Shown: positions 6,394-6,607 of the stretch, piece after piece | How the letters are laid out: the number at the start of each line of letters is the position of its first letter | Position numbering within the stretch: the first letter of the stretch is position 1 | NCBI GenBank assembly: GCA_964467005.1 | Contig: CAYXPI010000194.1 | Span: forward strand, 1 to 6,607 | Length of the DNA: 6,607 nucleotides | Reading direction: 5' to 3' | DNA from: Thermohalobaculum sp964467005 | Lineage (GTDB): Bacteria > Pseudomonadota > Alphaproteobacteria > Rhodobacterales > Rhodobacteraceae | Notes under the pieces: model-generated | The model's input: the letters and a program-made list of their open reading frames with translations, nothing else | The model's database searches: none | Told to the model about the DNA's origin: nothing | Program-made: the position numbers and the translations under genes

Positions 6394-6422
6394 TTGACGC
6401 GGCCCCGGCCGCCGCGCTACCA
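6394..6422 (+). promoter_or_regulatory. Candidate promoter of tRNA-Ser
   Basis: TTGACG (6394-6399) is followed by a 17-nt spacer and CTACCA (6417-6422). Transcription would start near 6429, about 4 nt before the mature tRNA, a normal position for a stable-RNA promoter. A strong TTGAC with a degenerate -10 is typical of alphaproteobacterial stable-RNA promoters. The spacer contains GCGGCC-CC-GGCCGC, probably a result of GC richness. Confidence 0.5.
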
Positions 6423-6432
6423 CAGCGCCGAC

Positions 6433-6522
6433 GGAGAGGTGGCCGAGTGGTCGAAGGCGCACGCCTGGAAAGCGTGTATACCGGCAACGGTATCGCGGGT
6501 TCGAATCCCGCTCTCTCCGCCA
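6433..6522 (+). tRNA. tRNA-Ser (anticodon GGA)
   Basis: All arms can be read. The acceptor pairs GGAGAGG (6433-6439) with TCTCTCC (6512-6518), with a G-U closing pair. Discriminator G is at 6519 and an encoded CCA at 6520-6522. The D stem is GCC/GGC (6442-6444, 6456-6458) and the anticodon stem CACGC/GCGTG (6460-6464, 6472-6476) with loop CTGGAAA. The anticodon GGA at 6467-6469 reads UCC and UCU. The long variable arm ATACC-ggcaac-GGTAT (6478-6493) marks a class II tRNA, as expected for serine. The T arm is GCGGG-TTCGAAT-CCCGC (6495-6511). It is transcribed away from the toxin operon, and its 5' end is 157 bp from the toxin start. Confidence 0.99.
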
Positions 6523-6607
6523 CTGACTTAAGTGCATGATTTCACAGAGTTTTCTGGCCCTGATTGGCGCCGAATCCCGGTCGCTTGCGCGCCCTCTTCC
6601 CGACTGT

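Noticed and set aside
6272..6523. 83-codon minus-strand frame, with a 69-codon one overlapping it, across the tRNA
   Set aside because: These read the complement of the tRNA-Ser. The ERDSNPRYRC-type peptide is a well-known artefact of translated antisense tRNA.
798..6539. 1913-codon open frame on the plus strand, antisense to the toxin gene
   Set aside because: It is the codon-register mirror of the minus-strand gene and is open only because that gene avoids TTA, CTA and TCA. It has no ribosome binding site, its translation is Arg/Gly/His-rich with no domains, and it runs through the tRNA gene.
6546..6557. CAGA-GTTT-TCTG hairpin after the tRNA as a terminator
   Set aside because: The stem is only 4 bp, and the T bases are in the loop, not after the stem.
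6536..6607. ATG followed by an open frame to the window edge, beginning MISQSFLALIGAES
   Set aside because: It has only 24 codons inside the window and no ribosome binding site before the ATG. Too little is visible to call a gene, though it could be the start of one beyond the edge.

Overview
The window is a very GC-rich stretch of bacterial DNA (about 70% by eye, not counted). Its codon choice is so biased that a 1784-codon gene uses no TTA, CTA or TCA. GC content, protein style and a TTGAC-type tRNA promoter suggest an alphaproteobacterium, most likely of the Rhodobacterales. That placement is inference, because no phylogenetic marker is present.

Layout from left to right. (1) Positions 2-484, plus strand: the 3' end of an Ala/Arg-rich, helical protein of unknown function, cut by the window edge. 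(2) Positions 485-619: a short convergent intergenic stretch with one imperfect hairpin and no T-tract. (3) Positions 620-916, minus strand: a small acidic protein, called here as the likely immunity protein. (4) Positions 921-6275, minus strand: a 1784-residue polymorphic-toxin-like protein. (5) Positions 6276-6432: a divergent control region with an 18-bp near-palindrome next to a TTGACA box. (6) Positions 6433-6522, plus strand: tRNA-Ser(GGA) with its CCA end encoded. (7) Positions 6523-6607: no supported gene.

The main system is the minus-strand pair. The large protein has no Sec signal peptide and no RHS/YD, PAAR or filamentous-haemagglutinin features. It has a charged helical N-terminus, an unrecognised alpha/beta region, an acidic and Pro-rich linker, a long helical body, a DUF4781-like domain, a hydrophobic Gly/Ala-rich segment, a pretoxin linker and a C-terminal domain. 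That last domain carries the H-x10-R and late T-x-(Y/F) pattern of the bacterial RNase A-like toxins known from CdiA C-termini. The next gene starts 4 nt after the toxin stop codon, and its Shine-Dalgarno sequence contains that stop codon. It encodes a 98-residue protein with net charge near -11. This is the arrangement expected of a secreted RNase effector and its translationally coupled immunity protein. The delivery route cannot be read from the sequence.
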